DNA from: Sphingomonas colocasiae
Lineage (GTDB): Bacteria; Pseudomonadota; Alphaproteobacteria; Sphingomonadales; Sphingomonadaceae
Direction: 5' to 3'
DNA: 64,000 nucleotides
NCBI RefSeq assembly: GCF_019880585.1
Contig: NZ_JAINVV010000011.1
Location: 186,001 to 250,000, forward strand
Shown here: one piece after another, positions 33,641-42,111 of the stretch
Position numbering within the stretch: position 1 is the stretch's first letter
How the letters are laid out: every line of letters begins with the position of its first letter
The notes under the pieces: generated by a model
The model's input: only the letters and a program-made list of their open reading frames with translations
The model's database searches: none
What the model was told of the DNA's origin: nothing
Translations under genes and position numbers: made by a program

Positions 33641-35291
33641 GCTCGCCGCTCAATTGAGCTTGAAGCCCATCTGGTCTCCGGTCCTCGATGCCGTTGAGTG
33701 GGCCACTGAGGGCACGAACGATCCCCTGAGGCTCGTGATGGAGAACGCTGCGCCGGTCAAAAGCGTCGCGGTGGACATCGCGGCGAGGTTCCGCCCCCAG
33801 TCCCATCATCTCGATGACGGGCAGAAGGCGACCGCCACAACGGAGATCATCGCGGAGACCGTTGGTGAAATGCTCGCGCGGCAGCTCGGGGCCATCGCAT
33901 TGCCACAGCCGGCTCTCGTCGGCCTCGGGGCATTTGACCGTAAGGCGCTCGCGGTGAACAAGGCGGTGGCGGAGCGGGTTCACCCTGGCCAAACGATCGC
34001 ACCGTTTGGGAACGGAGCGGGTCCGTATGTCCCATTTCGCGAGATCAGGTCGCTGGACGCCGCTTCGCAATTGATTGCCGCGTCTGGCACTACGCTTGCT
34101 GCATTCCGCTTCAGCCCGGCCGAGCTTTCGCAAACGAGCGCATCGCGACATTTTCCTAACGGCGGCGAAATTCCATGGCTGGCGCTCCCGATACAGTTCG
34201 CGGCGCCTGCGGACGAGGCGGACCAGCAGTGGCTGAACGCACTTCTAATCGACCTTCGCGCACGGCTCGACCAGTCTCCTTGGGATCATTGCCGGCGCCT
34301 TTGTATCGACGCACGCTGCTCTACCGACGGGACCGCGCTTTTGGGCGGGTTCGCGCTTGCATTCGTATCACTGAGTGCGACTTGGCCAGACTCCTTTTTC
34401 TTCGAGTATTGCTTGCGGACTATTACCCTGCTTGATCCGGAAGAACTCGATACGGAGGGAGCGACAGCCGCGATGATGCTCGCCCGATGCGCGCATTCGC
34501 GGGCGCTAGGTCGGCGAGCCGTGGCGGCGCTCGAGAAATTCGATTCGAGCGATGCCCCTGATACGATCAGGGCCCGGTTCGCGCTCGAGCTAGCTAACGT
34601 CCACGCGCAGAACAAAGACGCCGCAGCCACCGCCAGGGCAGAGGCACTCGCGGAGGCGGGGCTCGCCGCGGCAACTCAAGATCCGATGATGACCGCGCGG
34701 CTGCTCAACGTTTTGGCGCTGGTCCGCTATCGACAAGGGCGGGACGACGAGGCGCTCCGTCTCGAACGCGTCGCTTGGCAAAAGGCCGAGTCCGTCGATG
34801 ATCCCGCCGCGCTCGCCTGGGCCGGGACGGCATTGCTAAGCAACATCGCGAAGCTACTGGAGGTGCGCTTCGGCGATCGGCAAGGGGCTCTGGATACATA
34901 TCTTGAGGGCGCTTGCCGCGAAACCGCTATCGGATCGGTTCGGGCCCGGCTCCACGCCGCGCGCCTCCTGCTCAAAGGCGAAGCTTGGCGAGAGGTCTTG
35001 GATTTGCTTGGATCGGTCCGCGGATCAAACTTTCGCACCACGGCTGAGCAAGTCCACATTGAATTGTTACTAGCGGCCGCGAACGTGGGTCTTCGCAACC
35101 CTGCAGCGGCCCGCTCACACCTTGTCGATGCTCAAGGTCTGATCGCGCGGTATCCGGCGAACCCGCTCAGCGCCGATATCGCGCATCTCGTGCTGGCGCT
35201 CGCTCCAATGGTGACTCCACGTCGTCCATTAGGACGCAAATCGAGCCGCGAGCTGCCTGACCGCTCTCGGTCAGCCTCCGTCGATGTTTGA
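33561..35291 (+). CDS. TPR-like protein of the radical SAM locus
   Basis: A protein of up to 576 aa. The ATG at 33561 would overlap the precursor by 80 bp; TTG codons at 33654 or 33660, just after the precursor stop, are more economical starts. The N-terminal ~230 residues are a domain I do not recognise (DAVEWATEGTNDPLRLVM, LVGLGAFDRKALAVNKAVAERVHPG). The C-terminal ~300 residues are helical hairpins like TPRs (ALEKFDSSDAPDTIRARFALELANVHA, ARLLNVLALVRYRQGRDDEALRLERVAWQ). It could hold the peptide or modifying enzyme, or act in regulation or export. No transporter or protease is in the locus. Confidence 0.65.
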   Translation: MMRAGASSKKVGRASPSAYVNNSISNELAAQLSLKPIWSPVLDAVEWATEGTNDPLRLVMENAAPVKSVAVDIAARFRPQSHHLDDGQKATATTEIIAETVGEMLARQLGAIALPQPALVGLGAFDRKALAVNKAVAERVHPGQTIAPFGNGAGPYVPFREIRSLDAASQLIAASGTTLAAFRFSPAELSQTSASRHFPNGGEIPWLALPIQFAAPADEADQQWLNALLIDLRARLDQSPWDHCRRLCIDARCSTDGTALLGGFALAFVSLSATWPDSFFFEYCLRTITLLDPEELDTEGATAAMMLARCAHSRALGRRAVAALEKFDSSDAPDTIRARFALELANVHAQNKDAAATARAEALAEAGLAAATQDPMMTARLLNVLALVRYRQGRDDEALRLERVAWQKAESVDDPAALAWAGTALLSNIAKLLEVRFGDRQGALDTYLEGACRETAIGSVRARLHAARLLLKGEAWREVLDLLGSVRGSNFRTTAEQVHIELLLAAANVGLRNPAAARSHLVDAQGLIARYPANPLSADIAHLVLALAPMVTPRRPLGRKSSRELPDRSRSASVDV

Positions 35292-35368
35292 CGGCGGTCG
35301 GCGCAGTGCTGGACGTCGACTTCTGGCAGGACTTGCCATTCGACACATCACCTAGGAGCGGCAGGAAT

Positions 35369-35455
35369 GTCCCAAGTGAGGGCAACCCACACGTCGGGGA
35401 TAGAGGCAGCTTTCAGAAATACCCGAAGCCGTTCGGGACGGCCAAGTTTGAGGCG
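35369..35455 (-). repeat. Repeat A, copy 2 (downstream flank of the radical SAM locus)
   Basis: Reverse-complement copy of 17502-17590, starting 78 bp after the TPR-like gene. The remaining gap to 35638 is GC-rich with no supported gene. Confidence 0.85.
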
Positions 35456-35638
35456 CTAGCGGAATGGCCGCTCCCATCGGTGCCTTTCCGATCGCGGACG
35501 GTGAAGAATGAGTGGGAAGCGGGCAGGCCGCGCCTGTAAGTCTACAGCCTGGCCGGACGGCTTCATCCGACAACGCGGAGTTGCAGGCCGGCGAAGCCAA
35601 ATCGCGGCGAAACAATAGCCTGGCGTGGCCGATCCGAT

Positions 35639-36574
35639 TCAGCCGGATGGGAAACCGCCCTGGCGCGGTATCGCGTCGAACCGCGCGAGCCGCGCCTGCG
35701 CCGCCGCGCGCGTCGGGAACGAAGCGCGGCGTTCGGTGAGCCCCGCGCCGAACAGGCCCGGAAAATCGAGCGCGTCCAGTTCGCCATAGCCGATATGGCA
35801 GTTGCATTCCGCCCGGGGGCAGGGTCGCGGAAACAGGCTCTGTTCGAACCCGGCATCATAGATATTGCCGATCGGAACCTGGACGAAATGGCATCGCCAT
35901 GCCGTGCCGTCGCCGCGCACGCTGATGCTCGCCTCCCCCGCCGCGCAGGCGAGCCCCGCGCTCGCATAGGCGCGGTTGTTCAGTTCGAACAGCGGATCGA
36001 TCGCGGCCAGCCGCTCCACCTCGTCCTCCGTATAGCAGCCCTGCAGGCTCTCTTCGGCGTTGATCCAGAGATAGATGTGCGGCGGCAGTTCGGCGCGCAG
36101 CCGCGCGATCGCGTCGAAATGCGCGCGCACCGCGACCACGCCGACGCTGTAGCCGATGCCGAGCCGGTCGAGCACCGCCAGCCGCGCCAGGAACGGCGAA
36201 AGGCCGGCCTCGGTCGGGTGCCAGGTGATCCAGAAGGCGATGCGCGCGGTATCGGCGGCGGCCGCCCAATCGGGCGCGCGCGACAAATTGGTCTGGATCG
36301 CGACGGTGCCGATATGCGCAAGCCGCGAAAGCCGGATCATCGCCGCGCGATAATAGGGCCTGACCAGCGCCTCCCCCCAGGGGGTGAACAGGATCGATAC
36401 CGGCCGGTCGCGGTCCGCCACCCAATCGCAGAAGCGATCGAGCGCGGCCCTGTCCTCCGCCAGGGTTTCGCGGCTGTCGCTGGTCTTGGCGAACGGGCAA
36501 TAGCCGCAATCGTAATTGCAGCCGGAAAGCGGGCCGCGATAGCGGATCGTCAGCGCGGGCGCGGCGGCGCTCAT
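35639..36574 (-). CDS. STM4011-family radical SAM protein
   Basis: A 311-aa radical SAM protein and last gene of the five-gene operon. The cluster motif is C19-NYD-C23-GY-C26 in GPLSGCNYDCGYCPFAK. Later segments ILFTPWGEALVRPYYR and FWITWHPTEAGLSPF belong to the partial TIM barrel. The C-terminal part has several cysteines (CHFVQVP, RPCPRAECNCHIGYGELDAL) that may bind a second cluster. The ATG overlaps the upstream stop (ATGA). Matching to the STM4011 family rests on gene order plus these motifs; no biochemical function of the family is known to me. Confidence 0.82.
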   Translation of the reverse strand: MSAAAPALTIRYRGPLSGCNYDCGYCPFAKTSDSRETLAEDRAALDRFCDWVADRDRPVSILFTPWGEALVRPYYRAAMIRLSRLAHIGTVAIQTNLSRAPDWAAAADTARIAFWITWHPTEAGLSPFLARLAVLDRLGIGYSVGVVAVRAHFDAIARLRAELPPHIYLWINAEESLQGCYTEDEVERLAAIDPLFELNNRAYASAGLACAAGEASISVRGDGTAWRCHFVQVPIGNIYDAGFEQSLFPRPCPRAECNCHIGYGELDALDFPGLFGAGLTERRASFPTRAAAQARLARFDAIPRQGGFPSG

Positions 36575-37884
36575 CGCGGCACGGCCCCGCCCATGCGCGC
36601 GGCGACCTGCCCGGAATAGAAAAGCGGCGGGATCGCATCGCCATGTTCCAGCCCGGCGGCCGTGGGCCGAAGCATGCCGCCCTCCCCCACGATCAGGCCC
36701 ATCGCCGCCAGCCGATCGAGCACCGGGATCAGCATCTCCGCCGCCTCCCCGAACAGCGAGCGGAAGCGCCGCGTATCGAGGCCTTCGGTGCGCAGGATCG
36801 ATTTCAGGACGAAGCGGCGCGCGCGTTCCCCCGCATCGATCGCGATGCCGTGCCGCGCCGCGCGAAACATGTCTGCCGGGCGCGCGGCGTAATCGTCGAG
36901 AATGCCCAGCACGCCCCGGCGGCTGACCGCATAATCGGTCGCATAATGATGGGTCGCGGTATAGGAACGCGCGCCCGCGCCCAGGCCGATCACCCCATCC
37001 TCCTGGCACGAGAATTCGCCCGACGCCGATGCGCGGGTGCGCCGGAACGCGCGCATCGAAACCTGTTCATAGCCCGCCTCCGCCAGGAAATCGCGGCCCG
37101 CGCGATACAGCCGGCGGCGGTGCTCGTCGGCGACGGCCGCCTTGCCGTCCAGGCCGGTGCCGCGGCGCACATAGAGCGGATACAGGTAGATTTCCTCCGG
37201 CGCCCAGGCGAGCGCTTCGGCCAGCGACCCCCGGAAACTCTCCGGCGTCTGGTTTTCGGCGCCGTAGATCAGATCGATATTGAGGCGGGGAAAGGCGAAG
37301 GAGCGGATGGTGTCGAGCGCGCGCCGCACGGCTTCGGGGCGCTGCGGCCGCCCCATCGCGCGCGTTTCATCCTCGATGAACGACTGGACGCCGATGCTGA
37401 TCCGTTCGATGCCGCGCGCGGCGAGCATCGCGATCGTCTCCGCCGTCGCGGTATCGGGTGAGGTTTCGATCGCGGTCGGCACCGAAGCGGCATCGGCGCC
37501 GAAGCGCGCGGCGATCCCGTCGAACAGCGCATCGAGCGCGGCCGCCCCCAACAAGGTGGGCGTGCCCCCGCCCACCGCCATCTGGACGATCCGGACGGGG
37601 CCGATCTCCGCGCGCACCGCATCCATCTCCCGATCGAGCGCGGCGAGATAGGCCGCGATCCGATCATCCGGCGCGTTGGCGGTGGTGAACAGGTTGCAGA
37701 AGCCGCAGCGCATCTCGCAAAAGGGCAGATGCGCGTAAAGGAACAGCCGGTCCTTCGGTTCGTCCGCCCAGATGCGGCCGAGCGGCACCGGCGGCTCCAG
37801 CGCGCGATAGGCGCTCTTGTGCGGATAGCCATAGGCATAATCCTGGTAGAGCGGCCCGAGTTCGGCCAGGTCCGCCACGGTCAT
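36571..37884 (-). CDS. STM4012-family radical SAM protein (HemN-like)
   Basis: A 437-aa radical SAM protein with HemN/HemW-like architecture. The motif C56-EMR-C60-GF-C63 lies in YAHLPFCEMRCGFCNLF; MAVGGGTPTLLGAAAL, RISIGVQSF and NIDLIYGAENQT follow in the order of the coproporphyrinogen-dehydrogenase family. The start at 37884 overlaps the previous stop (ATGA). Long upstream open frame is antisense-like and excluded. The family is known by the Salmonella cluster name only; heme synthesis is unlikely, given the context. Confidence 0.85.
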   Translation of the reverse strand: MTVADLAELGPLYQDYAYGYPHKSAYRALEPPVPLGRIWADEPKDRLFLYAHLPFCEMRCGFCNLFTTANAPDDRIAAYLAALDREMDAVRAEIGPVRIVQMAVGGGTPTLLGAAALDALFDGIAARFGADAASVPTAIETSPDTATAETIAMLAARGIERISIGVQSFIEDETRAMGRPQRPEAVRRALDTIRSFAFPRLNIDLIYGAENQTPESFRGSLAEALAWAPEEIYLYPLYVRRGTGLDGKAAVADEHRRRLYRAGRDFLAEAGYEQVSMRAFRRTRASASGEFSCQEDGVIGLGAGARSYTATHHYATDYAVSRRGVLGILDDYAARPADMFRAARHGIAIDAGERARRFVLKSILRTEGLDTRRFRSLFGEAAEMLIPVLDRLAAMGLIVGEGGMLRPTAAGLEHGDAIPPLFYSGQVAARMGGAVPR

Positions 37885-38720
37885 GCGCCGCCGCCGCGAA
37901 ACGGCAGCACGGCCTGGGCATAGGGCACATCCCACACCACCGCATGGCCAAGGCGATGGCCGTGATAGCCGTCCTCGCCATAGGCCTCGCCATGATCGGA
38001 GCAGATGACGAGCAGCACGGGCGCCCGCGCCTGCGCGGTGGCGAGCAGTCGCGGCAATTCCCGGTCGAACGCCGCGAGCGCCGCCGCCTGGCTGGCGGGC
38101 GTGTCGTGCGTCGCCCCGGGCAGATAGATGCAATTGGGCTGATGGCAGGCCGCGACGTTGACGAAGGTGAACAGGCGCTCGCCCGCCGGCCGCGCCGCCA
38201 TGCTGGCGATCGCGCGATCGGCCTGGTTGGCGGGCGATGCGGGATCGGCGACGCCCAGGCTTTCATCCCACCAGCTTTCGGAGAACAGGCCGGGCAGCAC
38301 CGATCCCAGCGGCGTCTGCTTGTTGAAGAAGCCCGTCCCGCCGATGCAGATCGTGTGATAGCCGTTCATCGCGAAGCCGGTCACGATATCGGGCGCATCG
38401 AACGCCAGCGTGCGCGCGCTCGTCGTCTCGCTGCCGGCGAAGCGGGCCGCGAACAGCCGTTCGTGCGCGGCAGGGTCCTGCCGGACGGGGGTGACGGGCG
38501 TCGGCAGGAAGCCCGCGAAAAACGCCTGGTGCGCCGCATAGGTGAAGCTGGAGGGCGAATGCCGCTTCTCCCAGGCGCCGCCCGGCAGGATCGCGGCCAG
38601 CGCCGGCGTCATGCCAGCGCGCAACGCATCGGCCGCGACGTCGTGGCGCAGCGTGTCGATGGTGATGAACATGATGTCGTGGCTGCCCAGCAGGGCCCGC
38701 GCGTCGATGCCGGGGGTCAC
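37881..38720 (-). CDS. STM4013-family alkaline-phosphatase-fold hydrolase
   Basis: A 279-aa hydrolase with a GTG start overlapping the previous stop (GTGA). The N-terminal FITIDTLRHDV carries the metal-binding Asp and likely Thr nucleophile of the sulfatase/phosphatase fold. VICSDHGEAYGEDGYHGHRLGH near the C-terminus provides the Asp-His and later His ligands. Hydrolysis of a phosphate or sulfate ester is expected; the substrate is unknown. It is third in the operon. Confidence 0.8.
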   Translation of the reverse strand: MTPGIDARALLGSHDIMFITIDTLRHDVAADALRAGMTPALAAILPGGAWEKRHSPSSFTYAAHQAFFAGFLPTPVTPVRQDPAAHERLFAARFAGSETTSARTLAFDAPDIVTGFAMNGYHTICIGGTGFFNKQTPLGSVLPGLFSESWWDESLGVADPASPANQADRAIASMAARPAGERLFTFVNVAACHQPNCIYLPGATHDTPASQAAALAAFDRELPRLLATAQARAPVLLVICSDHGEAYGEDGYHGHRLGHAVVWDVPYAQAVLPFRGGGA

Positions 38721-39892
38721 GCCGCCTCGCGCCCGCCGGATGCGCGCCGCGCCGCCATGATCGCGGCGATATGCGCTGCCTGCGCCTGGTGGACGCTCTG
38801 CCCGTCCATCGCGAAATCCCGGATATGATCGCCGAAGATATTGACTTCCAGCACGGCATGCCGCCGGCCGCCGGCCAGCACCGCCATGTCGATGCCCACC
38901 GACAGCGCCGATGGGAAGCACCGTGCGCTCCGCCGCGCCGTTTCCAGCAGATCCCGCCAGGCCGCATCGCCCATCGCGGCCGCAAGCGCATCGGCGCCGC
39001 CGCGCTCGCCGCCGATATGCAGGTTGGTGATCGGGTGCCGGCTGGCGCGCAGAACGGGAAAGATCCGCGTGCCGCCGATCACGACCAGGCGAAGATCGAC
39101 GATGCGGCCGGCAAGCCCGATCTTGGGCACCCATTGTTCGACATGCAGGCCGAGCGGCGCCAGCCGATCGACGATGCGCGCAATCTCCCGCCGGTCGTTC
39201 AGCCGGCGGATCGCGCGCGTCGCATAGGGGCGGCCGTCCTCGCCGATCACCGCCGTCGTCGTCGCCACCCAATCCGGCCCGTTGCGCGCGAGCGCGATCA
39301 TGCCCGCCGCCGCCGATCCGTGGCGGAGCTTGACGAACACGCGGGGCATCCGCGCCGCCGCCATCGCGCCGGCAAGCGCGTCGAAGCCGCCTTCCGCCGG
39401 CAGCGCCGCCGGCACCGCGATTCCGGATGCGGCCAGCCGATCGCGCGCGGCCGCCTTGTCGAACGCACAGCCGATGTCGGGCGGTTCGGCGGAAAAGGCC
39501 GCGCCCCGGGCCTTCCCCGACGCGACCAGTTCGCGCGCGGCATCGGCAAGCCCGAAGGCAAGCTGCGCGGGCGATCCGATATCGCCGTCGCGCATCGCCG
39601 CGAACGCCGCCGCAGAAAGCGTCTCGATCCCCGCCTCAGCCGCCGCCCGTTCGCCCCGCCGGTACAGCGCCGCGAGCGCGGCCCGATCGGCATCGGGGGA
39701 ATCGAAGCGCACGAAACAGTCGCCGCCCGCGCGCCCCTCCAGCCAGTCGCGCCCGTCCAGCGCCTCCGCCCAGGACAGGCTGTGGGGCATCCGCGCGGTC
39801 ACCCCCGCGCAGCTTTCGACGAAGCTGTCGCGCCTGGGCCCCGATGCGGCGCCGATGGTGACCAATCTGAACGGGGCGGCGCTGCCGGGCAC
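38717..39892 (-). CDS. STM4014-family ATP-grasp-like protein
   Basis: A 391-aa protein from a GTG start. The central and C-terminal parts have the ATP-grasp look: DKAAARDRLAASGIAVP (subdomain entry), RVFVKLRHGSAAAGM (Lys of the grasp), GRIVDLRLVVIGG and AVLEVNIFGDHIRDF (Mg-binding acid and Asn). Such enzymes ligate a carboxylate to an amine or thiol. It follows the LRR gene by 15 bp and overlaps the next gene, consistent with the STM4014 slot of the cluster. Confidence 0.8.
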   Translation of the reverse strand: MPGSAAPFRLVTIGAASGPRRDSFVESCAGVTARMPHSLSWAEALDGRDWLEGRAGGDCFVRFDSPDADRAALAALYRRGERAAAEAGIETLSAAAFAAMRDGDIGSPAQLAFGLADAARELVASGKARGAAFSAEPPDIGCAFDKAAARDRLAASGIAVPAALPAEGGFDALAGAMAAARMPRVFVKLRHGSAAAGMIALARNGPDWVATTTAVIGEDGRPYATRAIRRLNDRREIARIVDRLAPLGLHVEQWVPKIGLAGRIVDLRLVVIGGTRIFPVLRASRHPITNLHIGGERGGADALAAAMGDAAWRDLLETARRSARCFPSALSVGIDMAVLAGGRRHAVLEVNIFGDHIRDFAMDGQSVHQAQAAHIAAIMAARRASGGREAA

Positions 39893-39907
39893 GCTGATCT
39901 GCTCCGG

Positions 39908-40840
39908 CTATTCCGATACGGCGACGTAATAATGCGGCGCGCCATCCCAGTCGTCGGGCGTCTGCGGATCGTCGGCGATCAGCTTCGGCGTGGCGCGCGC
40001 CAGTTCCGCGACGACTGCGGGCGAAACATAGTGGAAACTGATGTCCAGCCGTTCCAGCGTCCCCAGGCGGCCCGATGCGATCAGCGCCTGCGCGCCCTTG
40101 TCGGTCAACGTGCCCTTCGAAAGATCGAGGGCGGAAATGCGGTCCAGCAGCGGCGATGTCGCCAGCCGCGCCGCGATGTCGTCGCTATAGTCGCTGTTGC
40201 AAAGGCCGAGCGTCGCCAGCTTCGGAAACAGGCCGCCGGCCATCAGCGGTTCGAGATCGGCGATCGCGGTGTCGCCGCCATAATCCTCTATGCCGAACCA
40301 CAATTCCAGATGATCGATCGGGGCGTCGATCTCCAGCGCGTCCCGCAGCACCGCCTTGGGCAATCCGCCGGTCTGCACCACCAGCTTGCGCAGCCCGCCA
40401 TGGACGACGCGGCCCAGGCGCAGTTCATTGCCGCCGCGGATGCCGACTTCCCGGAGCCCGGGAAAGGCCGCCCAGATCGGTGCGAGATCGCCCTGGGTGA
40501 TCCACGAAATCTCGTTTTCCTCCGAGATGATGTCTCCCACGAACAGCGCCTCGAGATTGGGCAGGCGATCCTTCATCGCCACCAGCAATTCGATCGCGCG
40601 CGCGGGCGTCACCTCATAGGCCTCGCCATTTTCCATCCAGAGGCCGAGCACCAGCGCAGTGGTCGCGGCGGCGCCGGGCTGGTCGATCAGCACCGACAGG
40701 AAATCGACGAGCGTTTCCTTGTCGTCATATTCGCAGCGCACGCGCGGCGCGACGGCCGCGAAATCCGCGATGTCGCCGGGGCGCTTGAAATCGATGACCG
40801 GCTTGCCGCCGAACGTCGTCAGATTCTCATGGATCGTCAT
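39908..40840 (-). CDS. STM4015-family leucine-rich-repeat protein
   Basis: A 310-aa protein and first gene of the operon. The start MTIHENLTTFGG at 40840 has GGGGAGG at a proper distance; in-frame ATGs farther upstream do not. Repeats of ~25-30 residues have LRR-type consensus (LPNLEALFVGDI, FPGLREVGIRGG, FPKLATLGLCNSDYSDDIAARLA, LERLDISFHYVS). No membrane segment. Probably a scaffold or substrate-recognition subunit for the two radical SAM enzymes, which is inference. Confidence 0.8.
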   Translation of the reverse strand: MTIHENLTTFGGKPVIDFKRPGDIADFAAVAPRVRCEYDDKETLVDFLSVLIDQPGAAATTALVLGLWMENGEAYEVTPARAIELLVAMKDRLPNLEALFVGDIISEENEISWITQGDLAPIWAAFPGLREVGIRGGNELRLGRVVHGGLRKLVVQTGGLPKAVLRDALEIDAPIDHLELWFGIEDYGGDTAIADLEPLMAGGLFPKLATLGLCNSDYSDDIAARLATSPLLDRISALDLSKGTLTDKGAQALIASGRLGTLERLDISFHYVSPAVVAELARATPKLIADDPQTPDDWDGAPHYYVAVSE

Positions 40841-41025
40841 CGGCATCCTCCCCGATCGGATGATTGATATGGGGGTGATAGACCGGCGGCGAACCTCCAC
40901 GCAACGAGGCGTTGGCACGGACGACACTTCCGTGACGGCTGCGCCGGGAACGGCCCCGGTTTTCGGATCGGCCTGTCCCTGCGGATACCGTTGCGGCGCG
41001 GTCGGCCCGCCATTATCGTTCCTTC

Positions 41026-41703
41026 ATGAATGCCCCCCAGCCCATGCCGGCCCGGCGCCGCTGGCGCGCCGCTCTCGCCCTCTCCGCTGCGGCGGCGCTG
41101 GCCGTGCCCCCGGCGGATGCCCAGACCGTTCTTGTGCCCGCCCCGCAAAAACCCTCGCCCCGCCCGGCCTGGAATTGCCGCGCGCAGCAATCCGTCGGCG
41201 CGACGAAGATCCATGCCTCGCGACAGCTCGACGCCGCCGGCGCCAGCCTGACCGACAATGCGGGCTGGACCGATGTGCATACCGCCGATCCGAAAGCGCC
41301 GCTGACGGTGTCGGTGACCTGGCACCCCCGGCCGAAACCGATGAACTTCGCCGATGGCATGGCGGCCTTCTATTTCCGCACGGCGGAACCGATGGCCGGC
41401 CCGATCCGCGTACAGCTGGGCCACCGGCGCGCGATCGAAGTTCCCGCCGGCCAGTCCTACGACAACCCCCGTCATTTCAGCGCCTATGCGCGGATCGACA
41501 AGCTGCTCGGCCTGCCCGGCGACGATGGCGCGCTGCGGTGGACGCTGGGCGGGACGGCGCCGGGCAAACCCGGCAAGCCCGTCGTTCATGAGGGCGCCTA
41601 TCCGGCCGGCGAATTGAGCGCGCTCAAATCCGGCTTCGCGGAGCTTCTCGCCAGGCTCGATGCAATGCAGGCCGATTTCGCGAACCGCTGCCAGCGGAAT
41701 TGA
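41026..41703 (+). CDS. Hypothetical exported protein
   Basis: A 225-aa protein with a signal peptide (RRRWRAALALSAAAALAVPPADAQ), then a Pro-rich segment and a mixed alpha/beta body (LTVSVTWHPRPKPMNFADGMAAFYF, GPIRVQLGHRRAIEVPAG, GELSALKSGFAELLARLDAM). No family was recognised. Divergent from the STM4015 operon, with about 185 bp between. Confidence 0.6.
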   Translation: MNAPQPMPARRRWRAALALSAAAALAVPPADAQTVLVPAPQKPSPRPAWNCRAQQSVGATKIHASRQLDAAGASLTDNAGWTDVHTADPKAPLTVSVTWHPRPKPMNFADGMAAFYFRTAEPMAGPIRVQLGHRRAIEVPAGQSYDNPRHFSAYARIDKLLGLPGDDGALRWTLGGTAPGKPGKPVVHEGAYPAGELSALKSGFAELLARLDAMQADFANRCQRN

Positions 41704-41824
41704 TCTATTGCGGTAAATCTCGACAATCGCGCAGTGAAGCCCTCGCCGCCATCGTAATTCCCATTCCAAAGCCGAGGCTTTCGGGCGCGCTGGCGGAAAG
41801 CGCCCGCTCTATCGGGATCGGAGC

Positions 41825-42043
41825 ATGATATATATCGCCACCGCCTTCTGCCTGATTTTCACCCTTGGCTTCGCATGGCTGCTTCAGCATGCATTGCGAA
41901 CCGGAAAACTGATCGGGATCGCCTGGTCAGCGGACAGGCTGGAGCAGCCGGTCAGATATTGGCTTGGCTTCGGCGTCTATTTGACGAACATGATCATGGG
42001 CCTGTTTTTTACCGCATTGATGGCCTTTGTCCTGACCCGTTGA
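41825..42043 (+). CDS. Small two-helix membrane protein
   Basis: A 72-aa protein with two hydrophobic helices: residues 1-22 (YIATAFCLIFTLGFAWLL) and ~47-70 (YWLGFGVYLTNMIMGLFFTALMAFVL), separated by a short polar loop. No family recognised. It lies alone between the exported protein and the GntR gene. Confidence 0.55.
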   Translation: MIYIATAFCLIFTLGFAWLLQHALRTGKLIGIAWSADRLEQPVRYWLGFGVYLTNMIMGLFFTALMAFVLTR

Positions 42044-42111
42044 CGGATGCTCCGGATGCCCGCCCCCATTTCCGGATCGATTGATCCAGGACGCCCTTTC
42101 CGCACGCCGTT

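Noticed and set aside
38771-40867. 698-aa open frame on the plus strand
   Set aside because: Antisense to the STM4014 and STM4015 genes; no recognisable domain and Arg/His-rich.
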